This document shows, piece after piece, positions 24,004 through 36,131 of a stretch of 64,000 nt of DNA. Made by a program: the position numbers and the translations under genes. The DNA is taken from assembly GCA_027943335.1 (NCBI GenBank), contig BSBK01005141.1:248001-312000 (forward strand), read 5' to 3'. This stretch comes from Chamaecyparis obtusa. Lineage: Eukaryota > Streptophyta > Pinopsida > Cupressales > Cupressaceae. The notes beneath the pieces are model-generated. The model made no database searches. It worked only from the letters and a program-made list of their open reading frames with translations, and was not told where the DNA came from. The first letter of the stretch is position 1. Each line of letters starts with the position of its first letter.

Positions 24004-24258
24004 TTAAATAGCTATATTCATGCCATTGATTAAAGCTTCATACTCCACGATGTTATTTGTGCAAGGGAACAACATTTTGTAAGCCTTTGGTAAAGAGTAT
24101 CTCTGTGGTGTGACAAACAGTATTCCAGCACCAAACCCCTGCTGGGTAAATGAGCCATCAAAGAACATATTCCATGTTTGATGTGTGAGAAGCATGATAG
24201 ACTCATCTGGGAACTCAATTTTCAATGGTTGATGATCCTTGAGAGGAGCTTCTGACAA
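24004..24258 (-). pseudogene. Second (archaeal-type) RNase H of Tat element D
   Basis: Reads MFFDGSFTQQGFGAGILFV, then NNIVEYEALINGMNIAI, matching the DG-S...GAG...N-EYEA pattern of the extra RNase H that plant Tat elements acquired between the first RNase H and integrase. Asp and Glu of the active site are visible. It starts directly after the first RNase H (stop at 24259) and is followed by decayed linker up to the integrase. Confidence 0.85.
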
Positions 24259-25530
24259 CTAATCTGTAATAGCTTGTCCTTTAATAGCTTTTCTCTCTAC
24301 ATACTCAATGTTAAACTCACTAAGTATGATGACCCATTTCGCCAGTCTACCTATAAGGGCAGCTTTGCTGATTAGGTACTTTAATGGATCAATTTTAGCA
24401 ATAAGTCTTGTAGTGTGAGCCAGCATATAGTGTCGTAATTTATGTGAAGCAAACACCACTGCTAGACAAGCCTTTTCAATTACTGAATAGTTCATCTCAT
24501 AAGAGACCAGAGTTCTACTGATGAAATAAATGGCTCTTTCCTTGTTATTTTGGTCTTCTTGAGCCAAAAGAGCACCCAAAGATGTGTTTGTAGCTGAAAT
24601 ATAAAGGATGAGTGGCTTCCCATGAATAGGAGGCATCAAGATTGGTGGATTTGCAAGATATTGCTTGATTTGAGTGATCCCTTTGTCACATTCTTCATTC
24701 CACTCATAAGTCACACCTTTGTGTAGAGTTTTGGTGAATGGCTGTGACTTATCGGCCAGTTGTGCAATGAAGTGCCAAATAGATTGTAGTCTACCTTGAA
24801 GTCCTCTCATTTGACTGATGTTCTTTGGTGGAGGCATCTCCATGATAGCTTGAACTTTCTTGGGATCTACCTCTATGCCTTTAACAAATATGAAGTAACC
24901 CAATAGTTTTCCAGAAGTGACACCAAATGTACACTTCTTCAAATTGAGTCTGAGACTAAATTGTTCCAGTTGATCTAGTATAGGACCTAGATCTAAAATA
25001 TGTGTATCTGCTGCATTATTTTAGCCAAAGTGTCATCTACATAATCTTCCATTGTTTTGTGCATCATGTCATGAAAAATAGTAGTGACAACTCTTTGATA
25101 TGTAGCTCTGACATTTTTCAATCCAAAGGGCATGGCATTTCAATAGAATGTTCCCTAGGCACATGTGAAGGCCATCTTTTCTTGGTCTTTTGGTGCAATT
25201 TTTATTTGATTATAACAAGAAAAGTTTTCCATTAGAGAGTACATTTGGTAGCCAGCTATCATGTCCACTATCATGTCAATATTGGGTAATGGAAAGTCAT
25301 CTTTGGGACATGCTTTATTCAGGTCTCTAAATTTTGTGCACACATAGATAGAATTATCATGCTTTGTAATTGGAACAATATTAGAGATCCATTATGTGTA
25401 GTCAATAGCTTTGATGAAACCAACTTTGAGAAGTTTTTCTAACTTAGCCTTGACTAAAAGTGCTACATGTGGATGCATCTTTCGAAGCTTTTGTTTGATA
25501 GGCTTAACGCCTGGTGCAATAGAAAGATGA
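24259..25530 (-). pseudogene. Reverse transcriptase and RNase H of Tat element D
   Basis: From the 3' side of the plus strand: FRDLNKACPKDDFPLPN (near 25330), YNQIKIAP, and YVDD at 25043-25032; then KKCTFGV, the thumb, and RNase H (about 24650-24300) with TSLGALLAQ, ERAIYFISRTL and NYSVIEKACLAVVF. The CPKDDFPLPNID motif is typical of Tat-branch RT. Frame breaks lie near 25155 and 24942. The enzyme copies the element RNA into DNA in the cytoplasm; this copy is broken. Confidence 0.9.
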
Positions 25531-26030
25531 TACATGATTAGATTGGGATCCAATCTAGGCATATAAGGATAAGTCCATGCAAAATTAATTTTCTTGCTTT
25601 GAAAGAAATTGGTGAACTCTTCTTTCTTTGTAGATAGAGACTATGCTAGATGAATAATTTGAGGTGTAGCTTCCATACCCAAATTCACTGGTTGTGTTGG
25701 CTCAATCAATACTGATGATCTCTCTTGAAAATGACTGGGAAGTGTATCAAGTATCTCATCTTTGGGCACCTTAGAGAGGTTTTCACCCTTGGATACGTCT
25801 TTTATTTTTACTTTTTTTGGCTATGACACTGCCACAATGTGGTTTTCACCATCAGAGCACCTATTCTTTTTTCTTTTAATTTTATGACTAAGATACTTGA
25901 TATCAGCTTCAGTCATGTTGATACTATCTTCACTGGTGGAGAACATTATAGGTTTGACAATGTTAAGATAACAGGCAAGAGTGTAGTCATTCTGGAACAT
26001 AAGGACTTCACTAGCTGGAGAGGGAGAGTT

Positions 26031-26630
26031 CTAGTTGATAAGTTGATGATGGTGGAGTGAAAGAGAAGTGGCAGGTTCAAGTGCGTTCATGGTATAGCCA
26101 TCAAAAGCATGAACGAGTAAGTCAAGACCTAGAGAGATCTCATCCAAAGGTGTGTTCAATTCTTCTTGAGTCCTCATAGTGGAAGTAGAGGGAATGTCAG
26201 TGTTAGTAAATTCACACTCAGTCATCCTAACACTAGACCCTTCACCTACTTTGAAAATTTTTTCATACACATGAACAACATCTATATCTTTATCAAAAGT
26301 TGCATCAGATAGAGAATCAAACTCATATTCATGTGAATCAATGATGCTTGATATGGGAATTCCATCAATACTAGCTGTATCATTTGACTCATCTTCATCT
26401 CTTGTAGTATTAATGGTTTTCTGAAGTTGATCTTGTTCAAATTGCTCTTGGAAATGTGGTGGTATGTACCATTCATCCTGAAAATCAGGATCGACCATTT
26501 GTATTTTTCTCCATTGGTCATATGTGAGTCGGTGTACTGAAGCAGTATCATCTGAATCACTATCAGTCTCTACTAGGTGGATAGGTATAAGAGGATCATC
26601 TGGTCCTTCAAAAAATATAGCAAGGTCCAA
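26031..26630 (-). CDS. Acidic linker segment of element D polyprotein
   Basis: A 199-codon open frame between the G-patch-like segment and RT, rich in Asp, Glu and Ser (DSDSDDTAS, DEDESNDTAS). No catalytic motif is seen. In related gag-pol proteins this position is a variable acidic spacer after the protease. A shared DDPLI-IHL phrase also occurs in the ORF of element G (40205-40975). Function unknown; most likely one part of the polyprotein rather than a gene of its own. Confidence 0.55.
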   Translation of the reverse strand: MDLAIFFEGPDDPLIPIHLVETDSDSDDTASVHRLTYDQWRKIQMVDPDFQDEWYIPPHFQEQFEQDQLQKTINTTRDEDESNDTASIDGIPISSIIDSHEYEFDSLSDATFDKDIDVVHVYEKIFKVGEGSSVRMTECEFTNTDIPSTSTMRTQEELNTPLDEISLGLDLLVHAFDGYTMNALEPATSLSLHHHQLIN

Positions 26631-26699
26631 AGGAATAGGATATGGAAAAGTATCCTCATCAGAGCTGTTCTCTAATTTATCAGCTAAAGCAATGTCTTT

Positions 26700-27157
26700 A
26701 GGTTTTGGCTAGAACTCTAGCTCTGGTACTGGCACAAACTTGTTAATTCCTAGATGAAATGGGATTTTCTTGAAGCCTAGACCTATGGTGTCCTTGGTAT
26801 GACAACCTTGGCTTCAATTGGTTTAAGAAAACCATTATCATTCACCCCTATAGGGCCACTCCCTTTATAACTGAAGCACTTCATGATTTTGAAGGCTTCA
26901 CTATATGGTTCTTTTTCTAAGTCATGAGAAGGAATGATTTTCTCAGATGTTTCTTTTCCTTTGTAAAGCCATGCTATAATAGCTCTTTCCTCATCTTCAT
27001 CTTCTAATGGTGTTGTGGCCTTGACAAAGGCACCATCATAGATTATTTGGGGAGAACAAGCAGAAGGTTTTTTATTCTCAGAGGGTCTCTCGTAGGAATG
27101 CGGAGATGGAGGTAGATCTAATAATGATAACATAGGTTCAATTTGATACCCTCCCAT
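26700..27157 (-). pseudogene. G-patch-like segment of element D polyprotein
   Basis: The segment reads MKCFSYKGSGPIGVNDNG, then PIEAKVVIP, and beyond 26783 GLGFKKIPF, following the M..-Y.-G.G.G...-G...PIE.....GLGF pattern of the G-patch that sits between protease and RT in many plant Tat polyproteins. G-patches are RNA-binding or RNase H-stimulating modules elsewhere. The open frame ends at 26783 with a break before GLGF. Confidence 0.55.
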
Positions 27158-27454
27158 GCCTATATCCTTAAGCTTCAGAGTCTATTCCATTTCCTTGAGC
27201 TTGGCATCATAGAATTCAGTGAACTCTCTATTAGTTGGGACAAGATTGTCTGTAGATTGCACGAGTGTGTTGCAAGAATAATTGGTATTGGTAGGTACTG
27301 TCACTTCTACTCCATGGAACAAGAACTTAATATATTGGTGATATGTGGATGGAACCACCTACATTTCATGGATCCATGGTCTACCCAACAGTATATTATA
27401 TGCTAGAGGAATATCTAGAACTTGGCAAATGACATCTCTTTTAACAGGCCCAAC

Positions 27455-27838
27455 TCAGATTGGCAGCACAACCAAACCTTTGGATTTGCATTCTTCTTCA
27501 TCATATGCCTTAATGGTGATTTTCTTATGGACATCTATGTAATCTTCATCATAGCCTAATTGGGTGAGTAGCTTAGCAGAGAAAAAATTGAGGCCAACAC
27601 CATTGTCAATGAGGACACGACAGATGCGCTTTGGACCTATCATGACTTCTATATGCAAAGGAGCATTGTGCGGATGGCTCAGTGAGTGGTTATCTTCTTC
27701 AGAAAAGGAAAAATAGTGGGGTGAGGTCAGGTAATCCACCATGGATTGAAACTGATCAAGATCCAAATATTTTGGAACATTCACCTCGGTGAGGGATTTA
27801 TCCAGAATCTCCCTATGGGCAGGCGAGATCTTCAACAA
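27455..27838 (-). pseudogene. Aspartic protease region of element D
   Basis: The 127-codon frame holds HIEVMIGPKRICRVLIDNG followed by VGLNFFSAKLL, matching the retroviral-type protease context of Tat elements. The catalytic triplet, usually D-G/S-G, reads D-N-G. Beyond the frame end a decayed LLGRPWIHEM phrase near 27380 marks the C-terminal protease fold. It matures the polyprotein in active relatives. Confidence 0.75.
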
Positions 27839-28299
27839 CTCAAAGATAGTGATCTAAGTGTTGGTGCATTGTAGCTGGTCTAGAATGCTATAATTAGCCA
27901 TGCTAGGTGTAGGGACTGATTTTGAATTCTTATTGGTAGGACCAACAACAATTTTATCTGTAGGTTGTTTTGGAGCGGACATAGAAGGGTCAGGACCCTT
28001 AATGGTTATTTTCACATGAGAGAGAGTAACAATGTTTGTGCAATCCTAAGATGATTTAGGTTTGGAAGAATGAGACCCGGGGCCTCACAAGACAAATGGA
28101 GTCTTAGTCTTAGGAGCATCTTCACTCCCCTTAATAGTAATCACATTGCAATACTCAACCTCAATAGGTTCAATCATGTTGATGACATTGTCATTGGTAG
28201 TGTACGTGTAATTGACCTTGGCATTGGTGTTATTAGTCTTGGAAGATTCACCTTTCTCATGAGGAGGAAAGGGACCTTTAAATGCCTGATGATCTAAAT

Positions 28300-30182
28300 T
28301 CTTGTTATGGCCATCCACAACAATGTCACCATTGTCTATCAGATCTTGGACCTTATGGCGCAGCTGGAGACAAGTAGAAGTTTAATGACCCTTATTTTTG
28401 TGATAATCATAGTATGCATTGTCGTTCCACCAATGAGGTCATGGTTGTAGATCATAGAGATGCTTTTCCAAAGGAGTGAGTATCTAGTTTTGCACTAGAG
28501 TCTTATAAACCACATCAAGCAGTTCTCCTAAGGATGTGAAATCATGCTTGGGTCGAGATGCCCATGGTTTATTTTTAGCGAATCTTGAAGGCTGTTGAGT
28601 GTCTATTGCAGCCTTTTGAGTATCTTTGACTACTTTTATACTAGAGGAAAGATTGAAAATATATTTCAAAGGCTTTGGGGTCACATTGTCAACCACTCCA
28701 TAATTTACAACATCTCTATTCTTGTTGACAAACTTCCCTTTATCTTTGTTTGAGGAGGAAGACCCTTGTTTGTTATCCTTTTGCAAAGTCAACTCTCCTT
28801 TCTTGATCATAAATGCTTCTATGCACACAACTTGCTTAATCATGCTATCGAAGGTTAGGGGACCTTGTAATTGTACTTGATATCCAAAATCTGGGACAAG
28901 ATTGTCCAAAAAGATGTCAAGTTTTTCAGACTCATGCAGTTTGCAGGGATATTTTGTATAGAGCTATCTCCATCTTTGGAGAAATGCTAGGAAAGGTTCC
29001 CCTTGTCACTGTTTCAGATTACAAAGATCTCAGATATTGATTGGATGCTAAATATTGTGTGAGCAATGCTAGATAAATAGATTAGTGATCTCATCAAAAG
29101 ATTTGATTCCAGCGTGTAACTGAGAAAACCACTCCATAGCTGACCCGCCCAAACTATGAGGAAAGAGGCACATAAGATATGTCTGATCATGTATGAATTC
29201 CATGGATAAAGTGCCAAAATCCCTCAAGTGATCTTGGGGGTTGGTAGTACCCAAGTATTTGTCATATTTAGGCAGCTCTACACCTTTGGGAAAAGGTGGC
29301 ATGTGAAGACTCTTATCAAAAGGGAAAAAACAAATGCTTTCCATTGTGAATTGTTGTACAAGTTTATCTTTATCCTTCGCAAGTTGGCTAATTTGGTCTT
29401 GCATGTCTTGAATCATCTTTTGCAACTTGGCGGTCTCAGTCTCTTCTTCTTTGGTCACAAGTGTTTCGACTTGGTAGTTTGGGGGTAATTTGGCCCCTTG
29501 TTTAGCCAGCTCTAGAAAATATTTCTCCTTCTCCTCTAGAAGGAGGATCTCCATCATCTTGATAAGACCCTTGTTGGCTTTCACAACATATATATCATTT
29601 TGGGTTATCATCTCATCATCATTACCAAGGATCTCATAAATGCTCGGGACTTGATTTTGGTCACTTTGGTTTTGATTTTGGTCATATGGAGGAGGGTGAT
29701 AGTGACATGGTTGCCGATCTCCTTGAGGTTTGTTTTGAGATTGGTCTTGATTCTGATCATTTTGGGATTGATCATAATGTTGATAGTTTTGAGAGTGATC
29801 AGGATGCTGGTTGTTTTGAGATTGCTCATGAGTTTGGCTATATTTGCCTGGTTGGAAATTGAATGGATCTCCCATCTTGTCAATGTAGGATTGTGCAGTG
29901 AGTGTAGACTTAGTAAAATGGTATGAACGATGCTGAAAGGGCACGACTAAGGTAACCTTTGGTGCTTTAATGAGATCAAAAGGGTCGATAGGTTCAAACA
30001 GGTTGATAGGTTTGACAAAGTTGGTAGGTTCAATAATTCTAATAGGATTAGTCCGAGGAAGTGGCCTCTCAAAGTTACAAAATAGTGAGTTGTCTTGTTC
30101 TTGAAACAATAAGTCAGGTTGTGCTTGAAATAATGGATTATTGCACACCTAGAATACTAGAGATGAGGATTTAGGTGGGTTG
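28300..30182 (-). pseudogene. Gag of element D, main part
   Basis: A 359-codon frame (30148-29069) has a Gln/Asn-rich region (NQSDQNQ, residues about 100-160), a coiled-coil-like segment and the gag core (LPKYDKYLGTTNPQDHLRDF, ...AMEWFSQL). A second frame (28909-28484) continues the core (DNLVPDFG). Near 28430-28340 a knuckle-like YHKNKGH...TS-C-LRHKVQDLIDNG is present, its first Cys replaced by Tyr. Gag forms the particle and binds the RNA. The N-terminus is separated from this part by a solo LTR. Confidence 0.85.
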
Positions 30183-31200
30183 TGTTAGAAATAGGAAATA
30201 CTAAGAGGGGGGGTGAATCAGTATTTCACAAACTTTTACTTTTGCCCACTTATGGATATAACAAATTACTTTAGTGCATAAAAAGATTATCAAGCTAATT
30301 AACAAACATACCAGTAAATAGAAAGAACTCATAACACATGATATGTTCTTGAGGAAACCCTGGCCAAGGGAAAACCCCAGTGGGGATGGTACCCACAAAG
30401 ATCACTAATCAAAAGTATCTTGTTAGGGATATTGGACCCTGTTAAGAGTCTGTTTATAATGTATAGTAGATTTGTCCTGGTTAAAGGACTTTAGGCCTTG
30501 TTAGAAGCCTTAACCCTGTTAGGAGTTAGATTACAAAACCTGATCACCAACTGAGCTCACTACCCAAACAGGTAATAAAAAATGTTTCTAACTATAATAT
30601 GGTACTACTTACAACTTTACATCAATAGCCTTTGCTTCTATCACAATATACAACTTTCACAAGTTATCCTTTTCTTTCTTTTCACAAAAAACATCATACT
30701 CATTACATTTCAAGTATGCCTAATATATGACTTATTAGAGCTAATAAATTCATATGGTCAGCTTCCAAAATCTTTATCCAAGGGTAAACATCTAGGATGT
30801 CATCCCTTCATAATGTTAAGTCATTATTTTGACAAGCAAAATAATCCCTTAACTCTTTCACTAATACTGTCTCCAAAACTGTTCTATTTGCAAAACTATC
30901 TTTGGTAAACTTCAAATAACTTCGTCCGTACTACTCCAAACTTTATACACACTGAGATGGGGTATTCTCATACTCTGTAGAAGCTTTAGTTAATTGCACA
31001 AACAAAAATATTTCTCTAGTGGACGTCGCCAACTAAATCTTCATCGGGTGCTCTGTCAGGATCACTATATCCATACTTAGACAATTTCTTCCTTCAACTT
31101 GCCATACTTGCATTCTAGATTCTATGTTCTCAGTAGAGATCATATGTTGCCATAATGACAACATCTATGCATCCACATTAGCCAAATTTCCAATAGGTTT
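30178..31200 (-). mobile_element. Solo copia LTR inserted in gag of element D
   Basis: 30183-31195 (1013 bp) reads as a copia LTR in reverse: TGTTAGAAATAGG with the AGAGGGGGGGTGAATCA motif at its left end (30203-30220), then GTGGGGATGGTACCCAC, ending CAAATTTCCAATA. The flanks are GGTTG (30178-30182) and GGTTT (31196-31200), a TSD with one change. Both flanks are gag coding sequence of D. There is no internal region, so it is a solo LTR, the usual product of LTR-LTR recombination. Confidence 0.75.
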
Positions 31201-31367
31201 TCTTTCAGTGTACTCAACGAAGAGGAACTTGTGGATCTTTCACAATACTCAGATTGGATAATGGGTTCGGGAAAACTTATTTCTTGATTACAAGGTTTAC
31301 CTCTACCTTGTCTGATTCCAAAGATAGGGAATTTGTTGCCACTTCTAGTTGTAATAGGCATATACAA
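31196..31367 (-). pseudogene. N-terminus of gag of element D
   Basis: ATG at 31367 begins MYMPITTRSGNKFPIFGIRQ and runs to the solo-LTR boundary as ...SLSTLKEN. Removing the LTR brings NPP...VCNNPLFQAQ of the main gag segment directly behind it, so this is the true gag start. The MP-TRSG opening is typical of plant gypsy gag. Confidence 0.7.
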
Positions 31368-33563
31368 AAATGTAATGAGAGAGGACTTGGGATTATGCTA
31401 GAACTCTATCTCTAGGATAGAAAAAAAAGGAGATATAAGAGGCTAGAACAACCAAGATGTGAAATGCACCCGACATGAATCATCAAGAGTATGGCTAGAA
31501 TAGATGAGATGTGACTATCACATTGCAAGGTACAAAAGTATAATGAGATAGGACAAATAATAGAGAGATAATATGAGTTTAAGTAGTAATCATTTCGTTC
31601 ATAGCTCAAGACACTCAGTTTTAGATAGTGAACACTAGGAGAATAGACAAATAGACTTCAGGCAAAAATCAGATCAGGTAGAAAATTCACCAATCAATGG
31701 GAAATAGCTTTCTATTTTGAAAATTAGGGTACAAGTTCACACGAGAAAGTGTTTGTTCATGTGAGAAAGTGCCAGACTATGCATGAGAGAATGAAATCTC
31801 ATGCGAGGAAATGCTTAGGTTCTGAAATCTCGCACGGGAAAAGACCAAATTTTGACAGATTGACACAGTTTTTGAGGTAAAAGTCAAATTTTGAGACACA
31901 GTGAGGACTGTTCTTTGACATAATTTCTAGTTTTCGGATAGTTTCAGGATATTTTGAATCAACAATCTCAGTTTGAATGTTGCAAGCAATCATTTACAAG
32001 CATGGATTTTTAGATCAAGCAATAGTGATGCAAGAAGTAGTCACAAATAGTTCAACCAAGGACAAAGCAACTTGGTAGAATCATGGGAGTCTTTGTTTAA
32101 TCATGATGGAAAGTTTAAGACTCAAAAAAATCACTTAGTTATCCCTACAAAAAAAATGGTAGAAAAGACAAAATCTGTGCCTCACAACTTACATGCATGC
32201 ATTCACCTCACACAACCGTGTCACCCCCTAGAGGGCACCTGTATTTTTGGTGTTTCCAAGGACTCAATAGTATATGTTCAAAGGTTACCCTTGAAGCAGG
32301 GGCTAGTGTCATATACCACCTTCAAACATCCAGGTGCATGCCTATGGTGAGAATCTAGGGGAGAGATTCTTCCCCCTCCCTACGCAAAGATTATGTCTCC
32401 TTTCAGAGGTGATTCAAGTAGGAAACTAAGGAAGTGTTTAGTGGGATTTCATTCACACTAACCTTTGGTGCCCCTGATATAGGGCTAGGGCCTCACACCC
32501 ACACCAACACCCAAAAGTCATACACCCCCGCAAGCAGGGCTAGGAGCGGCGCTGCTCAGTACAACAGACAGAGCTTTCTCAAGATGATAGTCGAAATGAA
32601 GAGAAAGAAGTTAACATGGCTTTGGAGTCTTTAGAATCAACAAATAATTCTTTATTATAGTGAGGTGGAATCACTAGAAATAGGTGTGTACTCACCTGGG
32701 TCATTCCCGGAGGTTCAACTTCTGGTAGGCCCTCTAAAGGTGACACAAACTTTGACTTAGATCCAAGGGTCAGATTTTCTAATTCTCTCAAAGAGAGAAG
32801 AACATACTTATCTACCTCTTCACCTTACCCAAACACACAAGACATGTCTATCACCGAGCTAGTTCCTCTTCAACCAATCCACAAGCTTTTGGGTTTTTGG
32901 TTCTCTCAAAGAGAGAAGAGCATAATCCCCTAACAAGTAGACATGCTAAAGATTCGCTACCTTTCCTTGCTTCCCCAGGTATCTATCATGCTAGAAAGAT
33001 CCAGGTCTTGGATTCATCTATGGGCATCACTTCCATGTAATGAAGAGCCTATTACCCTAGCTCACTATCAAGACCCTTAAGAAATCTTCACAAGGCCCTA
33101 GCTATACTATGTGAGTAAAAATAGTAAACAAGCACAACATTTTAAGATAATATTTGACAATCTTCCTGCAAGCAAACCATTAGCAAGTTTATGTCTTTGA
33201 AAATCATCCCGCAGCCCACTGTTATGCTATCAGAAAAAATAGAGATGTAACAACAACAACAAATGATAAATGTTAGGAAACAGTAACAGTAAATTTACAG
33301 AAACTGAGAAATTTTAAAAAAACTGATGGCTAGTCTCACGCGAGGAAGTACACCACTGTGTGTGAGAAAGTACTATGAAGCGCATGAGAAAATGCTACTG
33401 GCAGCAAACCTGCACGTGAGAAAGCACTGTGGGGAAAAAATCTTTGCACGACACAATCAGAAAGCTCGCGCGAGATTTCATACACAGTTGTACAGACCGT
33501 ACGGATAGAGTGCAAAATTCTTATCAGAAAGTTTTCATGAGTGAGGTCAGAAATCAATTTTTT
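31368..33563 (-). other. Long 5' leader of element D
   Basis: About 2.2 kb between PBS and gag start, without a convincing long ORF. It contains two clusters of a CACGCGAGAAAGTGC-like direct repeat (31738-31850 and 33335-33480). A block around 32690-32740 (GGGTCATTCCCGGAGG, GGCCCTCTAAAGGT) is conserved in the leader of element G near 43180-43220. Confidence 0.6.
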
Positions 33564-33581
33564 GCCCCACAGTGGGTGTCA
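33564..33581 (-). other. Primer-binding site of element D (degenerate)
   Basis: The minus strand reads TGACACCCACTGTGGGGC, three bases after the LTR end CA. It is one or two changes away from the TGGCGCCCACCGTGGGGC-type PBS common in plant Tat elements. Element G has TGGTGCCCACCATGGGG at the same place. Confidence 0.65.
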
Positions 33582-33584
33582 GAA

Positions 33585-34597
33585 TGTTTATAGTGAAACG
33601 TGGACCTCTAATCTAGCCATAGACACAACATAGTCATTGCTCAATCATCGTATATGGAAATGAACATGAATTGTCCAATTCGCATGCTCAATTGAATCGA
33701 CCTATTACCTCCTATTTAGGTGGGGTGTTTGAATTTACTCTCAGAATGAGAGCCCAACAACCATTAGACCAACTCTAAAATGAAGGATTTGAAAGCTTGA
33801 AAGTGATTTAAAATGAGAATTTAAGCTATATGAGAATGCAAGTGTAATCTAAGAATTTGAATTGCAAATTTAATCTAAAGAGCATGAAGATGAATATGAG
33901 AGTTAAGCTAAAACAAAATAAGAAAACCAATTAACATGAGAATCCCATTAAATGCTAATAACATGAGATTATACTAATAATGCAATAAAAGCTTTGAAAT
34001 TATGAGAAAGTTGAGAAAAAAATGCACTATAGTTTTGGTACTCTAAAATTGCCTCTTCAAAATGAAGGAAAGAAGGTTCATAATATAGAAGAGTCCGGGA
34101 GAGGGATGAAGAGTTTCTTGAAAAGAAACAGCCAACTCTTCGTCTCCATGGAGAAAGGTGAGACAAATTGATGAATTATTTAATTAAATGAATGAATATT
34201 GCCACATGGGTGGCTTTTTGATTTATTTTGAATAATTAAATTCAAATAGAGATGTCCATTCAAATAACCAAATATTATTTAATTCCTTTGATGTGCATTA
34301 GCTAAAGGGGGTGGAATTAATTTAATTTAAAAGCACTAGGACTTTAGAATTAATTAGTTCTTTTAAATTAAATTAATTAATCATAGGGATTTTTGGCCAA
34401 TAAATGTCAAAAATTTAGGAATTAAATATAGTGTATAATTAATGCAAATTTAGGGTTTTTTGCATTTGACACCAAGTCAAATAAAGTCAATTGGGAGATA
34501 GAATTGCCTAGTACAATAAGACTTTGATGATGTAGAAATTCAAAGGAATGCACCAAACTTGTTTAGAATTGTAAGGTGCCAATTTTGGGGTATTACA
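33585..34597 (-). repeat. 5' LTR of element D
   Basis: 1013 bp. On the minus strand it starts TGTAATACCCCAAAATTGGC and ends TATAAACA before the PBS. A minus-strand TATATTAT word lies near 34085. Its start sequence matches the LTRs of element G (TGTAATCACCCAAAAATGG) and at 61926 (TGTAATCACCTAAAAATGG). Confidence 0.75.
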
Positions 34598-36131
34598 GGA
34601 ATGAGAGGCTGCACAACTACCTGATACAGATTGGATTCTCAAGGACAAATAACACAAGAAATTTGTACATGAAAGATGAAGAAGGTAAAAGAATCTTGTT
34701 GGCTAAGATCTTTGTAGATGATATTATATTTAGTGGACAATATGCCCTATGTAAGAAGTTTTCAAATGAAATGCAAATTGAATTTGAAATGAGTATGTTT
34801 GGGGAGATCAATTTTTTTGTTGGTTTACAAGTATATCAAATGGAGAAAGGCATTTTCATCACCCAGTCTAAATACGTTCACGAGATACTGAAAACCTTTG
34901 GTATGGAGGATTCAAGGCCAGTAAGTACTCCCATGGCTACTAGACAAAAGTTGTCTAAGAATGATGATGCTGTAGAAGTAAACCAGACTTTGTATAGATC
35001 CATGATTGGAAAACTGTAGTATGTTGTATACAACATACCAAATATTTCTCTAGCTATTGGGATTGTGGCAAGATTCTCTGGCAATCCTAAGGAAACTCAC
35101 ATGATGGCTGTCAAAAGGATAATGAGATATTTGAAGGGGACTTCTAATTATGGATTATTCTATAAGAAGCATGAAAGGTTTGAACTAAGAGTATATACTG
35201 ATGCAGATTGGGTACGAAATGTAGATGACAGAAAGAGTACTAGTGGTGGAGCTTTCTTTCTTGGATAGAGATTAGTTTCCTGGACAAGCAAGAAACAAAA
35301 TTACATTTCCCAATCTACTACTGAAGCCAAGTATGTGGCTGCAGCAGTGAACTGTTCAAACTTGGTAAGGATAAAGTAATTGTTGGTAGGCATGAAAGAA
35401 GAGATCACTGAACCAGTTGTCATCTACTGTGACAACACAAGTGCTATCAACATATCTAATAATCCAGTAATGCACACAAAGACCAAACACATCGCCATCA
35501 AGTATCATTACTTGAGGGAACTGGTACAAGATAAAGAGGTCTGAATGGAATATGTGAATACAAAGGAACAATTAGCAGACATATTCACTAAATCTTTACC
35601 TAAAGAAGCTCATGAATATCTGAGAGGTCAATTAGGGGTTTTTCCCCTAACTGAGGCTGCCTAGTCAAGCTAGGAGCACTGCATTAAATATGTTGCAAAG
35701 AGTATCTAAAAAATTGATGCAGAGATAGGTCACACTTTAGGAGAAACCTAGAGTTGTGAAAAGAACAGAAAAGCTGAGAATCAGTCATAAGCAAAGATGA
35801 CACAGGGAGAAATACTATTACTAAATTGAAAAGATGATATCTACATTTGTAGGATGTATGTTTTAGTTTCTGCTTTGGCATTTTTCTCAAAGAGGGAGAT
35901 GATCATAGATGAATACACATGGTGAAATTTCATGGAAGATCAAGTAAGAGGGAGAGATTCAGGAGGAAGAATGTTACTATGTGGACGGTCATATAAGCAA
36001 GGCCAATTGATTCTATATTAGAATGAAGCTAAAGATATTATAAATATTTTTGATGCACAGATAAGTTTTGGATTGGTTGGTAATTCATGTGTTATTCATA
36101 TGGTGTTGCCATTAATGCCAAAGAGGGAGAT
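34598..36131 (+). pseudogene. Copia pol fragment copia1 (RT end, RNase H)
   Basis: It starts abruptly inside RT, at the residues equivalent to WY in REWYEILDGYL of element E, directly at the LTR of element D. It contains FVDDIIFSG (near 34710), FEMSMFGEINFFVGL, LSKNDD, then RNase H with DADW (near 35200), RKSTSGGAFFLG and KTKHIAIKYHYLRE, ending LADIFTKSLP...LGVFPLTEAA. Stops lie near 35018, 35266, 35377 and 35542. Three purine tracts AAGAGGGAGA follow (35889, 35946, 36120). Gag, protease and integrase are absent. Confidence 0.9.

Larger units (their letters stand above)
20865..34597 (-). mobile_element. Tat-lineage Ty3/gypsy element D, minus strand, 3' LTR not found
   Basis: Read on the minus strand: 5' LTR (34597-33585), PBS (33581-33564), about 2.2 kb leader, gag (31367-28300, split by a solo LTR), protease (about 27600), G-patch-like segment, acidic segment, RT (YVDD at 25043-25032), RNase H, a second archaeal-type RNase H, integrase, and a 3' region with 83-bp tandem repeats. 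RNase H followed by a second RNase H before integrase is the hallmark of the Tat branch (Ogre, Retand, TatI). There is no chromodomain. The left limit is approximate: homology with element G is lost near 21000 and no matching 3' LTR was seen down to 17090. Confidence 0.8.

Noticed and set aside
29600..29926. 108-codon hydrophobic plus-strand ORF (multi-helix look)
   Set aside because: Antisense of the Gln/Asn-rich part of gag of element D; complementary CAA/AAT codons read as Leu/Ile/Val.
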